A stretch of 64,000 nucleotides of DNA from Unio delphinus (taxonomy: Eukaryota; Mollusca; Bivalvia; Unionida; Unionidae), in NCBI GenBank assembly GCA_029339505.1, contig JAQISU010000169.1, positions 6,254,001 to 6,318,000 on the forward strand, read 5' to 3'. Position numbers and translations under genes: made by a program. Every line of letters begins with the position of its first letter. The stretch's first letter is position 1. This document shows, one piece after another, positions 58,900-64,000 of this stretch. The notes beneath the pieces were generated by a model. That model did no database searches. It was not told where the DNA came from and saw only the letters and a program-made list of their open reading frames with translations.

Positions 58900-60240
58900 A
58901 TATAACCTATATATAAAAAAAAACAACTTTAACTACACTTGAACCACATCTTAAAACTTATAAACAAAAAACATATCATTTTATATTTTTAAAAATTCTG
59001 TACACATGTATACATTTCTATTTTAAGATATTAAGAGTGTAGACTGTATATAATCTATAAATAGTTGCTTACGACTATTAGCAACGATATTAATAGTAAT
59101 AAAATCCATTTACCAGTTTAGGGTTATTTAATACTGTACAGGTTGGTCAGGTGGGTTCTTAGAAGAATTATTTTTTATTGAATGGATAAAGTCAGAAGGG
59201 TGTATTTAAAATGTGGTATAATTGCAAACTGTCACCAGGAGTAATAGCAAAATGTGTTTCCACCTCTTAAATTTGTATACAAGTACATGGAGCTGGACAA
59301 TTTGAATCAGTCTTGTTTCTGTTTTTCTTGATATAACATCAGCCTTCAGACGTATTTTATGTGATATTACCTGTATTTGAGAGGAAATATTTGTTGATAT
59401 TATTCATTGGAACTACAAAGTGCTCATTGGACGATAATATTAATCTGGGATTATTGTGAAGTATTCAAAGGTGTTCTGGACAATGCCATTGTAATACATC
59501 ACGACTGATTGCATACCAGTGCATCTGAGGATCTGAAATTCATTCAAACGTTTGATTTGTTTGGACCATAACAGAATATTTTTAGAATTAATTTTTATTC
59601 AATTTTTAATACTCTTAAGTTCCTCCAATATTTTCAAGTTATAATTTTGATAATAGATTATTTTCAAGTTTAATATAACTTCTTAGTTTTGCTTCTTTCT
59701 GTTACTTAGATTATAACCCTAAAGTCAAAACACAAGTTTCATCCCTTCATATCAAACAGCTATAACATCAAAGAGTAGAATAGCAAAGACAACATTGAAC
59801 TTAAAATACAGACCTATAACCTGTACTCAAAAAACAGAACTCAATGTAACATGTGATGCACCTTCCATTTATGATCTACAAGTATATCCAAAATTTCATT
59901 TACTTTTATGAAGCACCTGTAATGTTATAGAGTGGAAAGTTAAATTTGTTAACACTGAGATGGGTCCTAACTGGGCCTTCATCTTAAAAATAGGATCCAA
60001 TATGGTTTGCAACAATCCTTTTAACAATGAGGAATAAAATATTCAATGCTTCATCCATAAATCTCATGTGGCTTGAAGTGTAAGAACAGAAAGAAAGGTG
60101 CAAGGGAAAACTTATAATACTAAGTTATAATATTGACCTTAAAGATACATGCTGGACCCCTGATGTCATATATAACATAGCCTTTCATGATAATGTACAA
60201 GTGTACCAGATTTCAATGCTCAATGCTAAATGACTTGAAA
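58900..60240. other. Intergenic, nothing recognised
   Basis: AT-rich, no supportable feature. Confidence 0.6.
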
Positions 60241-60440
60241 ATTGTTGTTGTTGCTGTAGGGTTTAATGCTCTTTTTCCATATCACCATAGGCTATACATG
60301 GCGGCCAGTATTATTAGTGGCGAAAGAACCCAGGAAAACCAACGGAAAGAACAACCAATCCACAAGAAGCTACTAGCAAGCTTTCTCACATAAATACATT
60401 ATCAGAATCTGAGACTCGAACCCATGCAGACAGAGGTGAG
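60241..60440 (-). mobile_element. SINE-A copy 4 (reverse, head truncated)
   Basis: Begins with the (GTT)n tail complement, then TAGGGTTTAATGCTCTTTTT, CATGGCGGCCAGTATTATTA and AGCAAGCTTTCTCACATAAA, ending at the B-box complement GACTCGAACCCATGCAGA. Confidence 0.85.
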
Positions 60441-60907
60441 TCTTGAAAATTGCATGATGGAAACGAAAACATTTAACAGAAAACAAAATATATTGAGCTG
60501 TGACCTTGATACTGAATACCTTACGCCAATGGGGTATGTGATACACCTTTTAGTGATGTTACACAAACATATAGCATGGAATCCCATAATCTCAAATGAC
60601 AATGTTACAGAGCAGGACTGAATAAATACGATCAGCAGTTGCATATACTATGCCCATCACTTTTATATAAAAAAACAGGGGAGACAATTGATACAAGATA
60701 CCCAACCAAGTTATTAAAAAAAAAACTAGCCATCTTTGACCAGAGATCACAGATGGGTTCAATTTCTATTATTTCATCAGCTCATTTTGGCTTTTATGGT
60801 GTGGTCCTGTGCAAAGTTTTAACTCCAATTGTCTTGGCACCAAATAACCTATTATGTTTTTGTGCCATAAAACACCAAATGCAAAAGCATGCACCTTGCC
60901 ACTTTCT

Positions 60908-61079
60908 CTATGTTCGGCTAATGTAGTTATGTGAGAAAGCTTGCCAGTAGCTTCTCGTGGGTCGGTGGTTCTTTCCAGGGTTTCTCCCGGGTTCTTCCTC
61001 CACCAATAATACTGGCCGCCATGTATAGCCTATCGTATGCTGAAAAATGGCGTTAAACCCTAAAACAACAACAACAACA
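60908..61079 (+). mobile_element. SINE-A copy 5 (5' truncated)
   Basis: Starts inside the body (TTCGGCTAATGTAGTTATGT) and is complete to AATGGCGTTAAACCCTAAAA with a (CAA)n tail. Inverted relative to copy 4, about 470 bp away. Confidence 0.88.
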
Positions 61080-61480
61080 ACTTTCTCTCTGCATCTTACT
61101 TCTGAATTTGCAATTAGCATGATTTTGATACCAAATATTTGTAGAGGCAAAACAATCACAAAAGCCATTTCTTTGTTGGGTATATATTCTGAAACAAGGC
61201 AACTTCAAACTGAATGTTCTTTTATTTTGTTAATGCTGAAATTGAAATGGAAAATGTTGTCTGCAAAACAATATATAAAACTTCCTTTTTTTCTTTACCG
61301 CTAAAAGATATGATGAAAATGAATCAGTTATGAGAAGAAACAACAAAATATAATGAAGCATTTGATACTTCAATATTTTTCTGAAGTGGTTATCTGAAAA
61401 AGTAGTACAGTGATCCCTCACTATTTATGATACATTTCAAGGAAATAACAAGCAGACTGATTATAACGAAATTGACTTTA

Positions 61481-61744
61481 CAAAATGGGGCATATTATAT
61501 CATATCATGTAATGGATACATGACTATGCATGTATTAACAATAGACTGCATTATACTGAGGTTGTCTTATATAATGGGGCACATTATATCACATCATGTA
61601 ATGGGATCCACAACTATGCATGTCTTACCAATGGACTGCATTATACTGAGGTTGTGTTATATAATGGGATCCACAACTATGCATGTCTTACGAATGGACT
61701 GCATTATACTGAGGTTGTCTTATATAATTGGGCACATTATATAA
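61481..61744 (+). repeat. 88-90-bp tandem repeat, about three units
   Basis: Units contain ACTATGCATGTCTTACCAAT, GGACTGCATTATACTGAGGT and TGTCTTATATAATGGGGCAC. The third unit is 5'-shortened to about 62 bp. The 105-aa ORF is carried by the repeat. Confidence 0.92.
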
Positions 61745-62284
61745 TATGTAGTGTGACCTAGTGTAACAAATCTGAACACCCTTTTATAACCATTTGCACC
61801 AGTTCACTGAAGACATACCAAAATTTAACAAGTTATGAAATTAACATTCAACTGTCATCAAATCTAGCATATAAAATAAAACAAAAAACAAACAAGCAAA
61901 ACAACAAAACAACAAAATCTCTGAATACAATTCAAATCTGACTAGTGCGTTTCTTTGTTATAAAACATCAAAAAATTAGAGAATACATATTGGACATGAG
62001 CACATACATAAATGGCAAAAGAATAACACTGCTTTGTTAATACTGTGAATTCTGACTATATTTTTATATACTTGTAAGGTTGTACAATCAAAAAAGCCTA
62101 TCACTACTTTTTTTCTAAGTAATCCATGAAATGATTATCTAAACCTCTTTTCCCTTCGTCTCCAAAACTGTGGGAACTAGAACACAAAGCTAAGTTAATG
62201 TATGACACAGTTTTTCACAGCATTCAGGAATCACACTGGACTAAAAATATCAAGCAAAGTGATTCATGATTTTTCTTCTAATTA

Positions 62285-62710
62285 TTACTGGTCAAACGTC
62301 AATGCCTACCCATTGGTAAAAACCATTAGTTTCCAATTTGTCTAAAGCCAATGCTTATCAACTGATCTAAAACCAATGCCTACCCACTGGTAATAAAACC
62401 CATTAGCTTCCAATTTGTCTAAAGTCAATGCTTATTAATTTATCTAAAACCAATGCCTACCCACTTGTAAAAAAAAAAAAAAACCAATGCCTACCAATTT
62501 GTCTTAAGCCAATGCTTATTGATTGGTCAAAAGCCAGTGCCTATAAGTTGGTTTAAAGCTAATTCCTAAAGCCTAGTAAAAAAAACAACAACTGATGCCC
62601 AGCGATTGTTCTAAAGTCAAACCTACTCACTGGTCTAAAGTCAATGCCTATATAATGGTCAAAAGCCAATTCTTACAGATTAGTTCAAAGCCAATGCCTG
62701 TCTTTCAGTT
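62285..62710 (+). repeat. Degenerate 25-30-bp repeat, core AAAGCCAATGCCTACC
   Basis: At least a dozen imperfect copies of a unit like TGGTCTAAAGCCAATGCCTA in head-to-tail order, with a poly-A run at 62470-62482. Non-coding. Confidence 0.85.
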
Positions 62711-62929
62711 ACATTAAGTAATAAAAAGTGATGTAGAAACTACTGATCTATTTCATTTTATGTTAAGTTGACCACATATTTCCATCTAAGTTAATGAAGC
62801 ACAAACAATATACTGTATGATTTACAACATGAATACCATGAAAAAGGTCATGTGAACCTGAACTAACACATCTAGTTCGAGTATTGACTACAAACTTTTC
62901 ATTGGGCATCAATCCTGAAATAAAATAAT

Positions 62930-63330
62930 GGACTTAATTCAAGCTTTCCTGACAGGACATATACAGGAATAATAGTCAAATGTGAAACCTATTCTGAACA
63001 AGTCACATCTGGAGTTATGCAAGGTTCTTACCTCAGTTAAATCTTGTTTCTGCTATATGCCAATGATCTACTTGAAAACATTGTTAAAAATGATTTTAAC
63101 ATGCTATAACAATCTCTAGCATCCATTTTAGTTTACCTGGTGAGAAATCTGCAGCAGCAGATCATGACACTTACCTAGGAGTAGACATTAACTAGGAATC
63201 ATCACATCTCAAGAATAACAACCGGCATCAATAGTTCTTTTTCTTGCTCTGGCCAATGTACAGTAGAACAAATGTCAACAAACTCGTATTCTATTGTGCT
63301 TGAACCATCATCTTTCTGTTTCAACAGTTG
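62930..63330 (+). mobile_element. LINE reverse transcriptase remnant
   Basis: One plus frame gives YSEQVTSGVMQGSYLS, a stop, then ILFLLYANDLLENIV, matching the RT block normally reading GVPQG...ILFxxYxNDL. Downstream thumb-like fragments continue to about 63330. Heavily decayed. Confidence 0.65.
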
Positions 63331-63334
63331 ATGC

Positions 63335-64000
63335 TATCCATCACTTTGTACCTTAAAAAATATTGTTTTTGTCTCTTAATTTGTTAATAGCTTTAAATGA
63401 AAATTTATCACACACCAGCCATCATCATTTAGTTTTTATATTTTGTACTAAAATGCACATAAACCTTGAGGATGTTATACCATGAATAGATAGAGAAAAA
63501 ATACCAAAATATTTAATCTGAAGAAATGATGTACTACTATTTTAAAAGAATAAAAGCATTGTTTGTTCAAATGATCTCAAGAAAGTGAGTGAAACCACAA
63601 GACTTTCAACTTGTATCATTCACAAAGTTTTGACATTAAACATACAGGCAACTAATGAAACGACCAAATATTTCACCCAAAAACTTAAGGACATAAGATA
63701 ATTTGTTTTCACTGAGTATATGTCATCTGTTTTAATGCATCCTTATATATATTTTGCAGGTTGCCATTTCATGCGTTTAACAAGAAGTTTTGTGTGGCAA
63801 TGTTAGGCAACTTCCCTTTTCATAGAAGAGAGCAGCTGTTTTGTCCATTTTGCTGGACAGTGTGACCCCTGAATGTGCATACTAGTAATGCTGAATGGTC
63901 AGCATGAATAATTTTATCTTTTGCATCGCTAACTCACTCATGAAATTTAAAATGTGTTGCACACAAACATAGTCATAAAAAATTAAATTAAATTTTCCAT
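63335..64000. other. Intergenic, nothing recognised
   Basis: AT-rich. No supportable feature to the end of the window. Confidence 0.6.

Overview
The window reads as AT-rich, intron-rich animal DNA, most likely from a marine invertebrate and plausibly a mollusc. That guess rests on the long introns, two tRNA-derived SINE families, abundant (CATA)n, (CA)n, (TA)n and (GA)n microsatellites, several LINE lineages, a Helitron and endogenous large-DNA-virus-like elements. Apart from one clear host gene, almost everything recognisable is mobile or viral in origin.

Layout. 32-3397 is a Helitron with both termini (5' TC, 3' CTAG) inserted in a TA microsatellite; its replicase is truncated. 5309-30125 (+) holds seven exons of a class C G-protein-coupled receptor of the GPR158/GPR179/smog type. 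All splice phases agree, and the exons cover the end of the ectodomain through TM7 to a short tail. Its introns (8.1 kb and 12.3 kb are the largest) carry LINE fragments on both strands, SINEs, a 12 x 40-bp satellite, minisatellites and an unidentified decayed coding stretch.

The main find is 33240-46899: a 13.66-kb Polinton/adintovirus-like element. It has about 133-bp terminal inverted repeats (5'-AG...CT-3') and a 5-bp target duplication (ACTCC). From left to right it encodes an A32-type packaging ATPase (-), a zinc-ribbon/phospholipase A2-like protein (+), an RVE integrase (+), and a protein-primed DNA polymerase fused to an SF1 helicase and a C-terminal HNH-like treble clef (-). After a 1.5-kb non-coding island come the forward virion genes: an E/Q-rich coiled-coil protein, a double-jelly-roll-type major capsid protein, an alanine-rich minor capsid candidate, an adenain-like cysteine protease, a fibre-like protein, further small structural candidates, a penton-like protein and two terminal genes. 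Replication and packaging genes sit in the left half and virion genes in the right half. Most large genes carry stops or frameshifts, so this copy is an inactivated relic, although several small structural ORFs are intact.

57070-58894 (-) holds a second, clearly diverged remnant of the same virus group. It keeps the order protease, fibre-like, two-membrane-segment protein, terminal gene, so at least two endogenisations or old amplifications are sampled here. The rest of the right side is intergenic: an RTE-like LINE (54165-56150), four SINE-A copies, tandem repeats and a LINE remnant near 63 kb.
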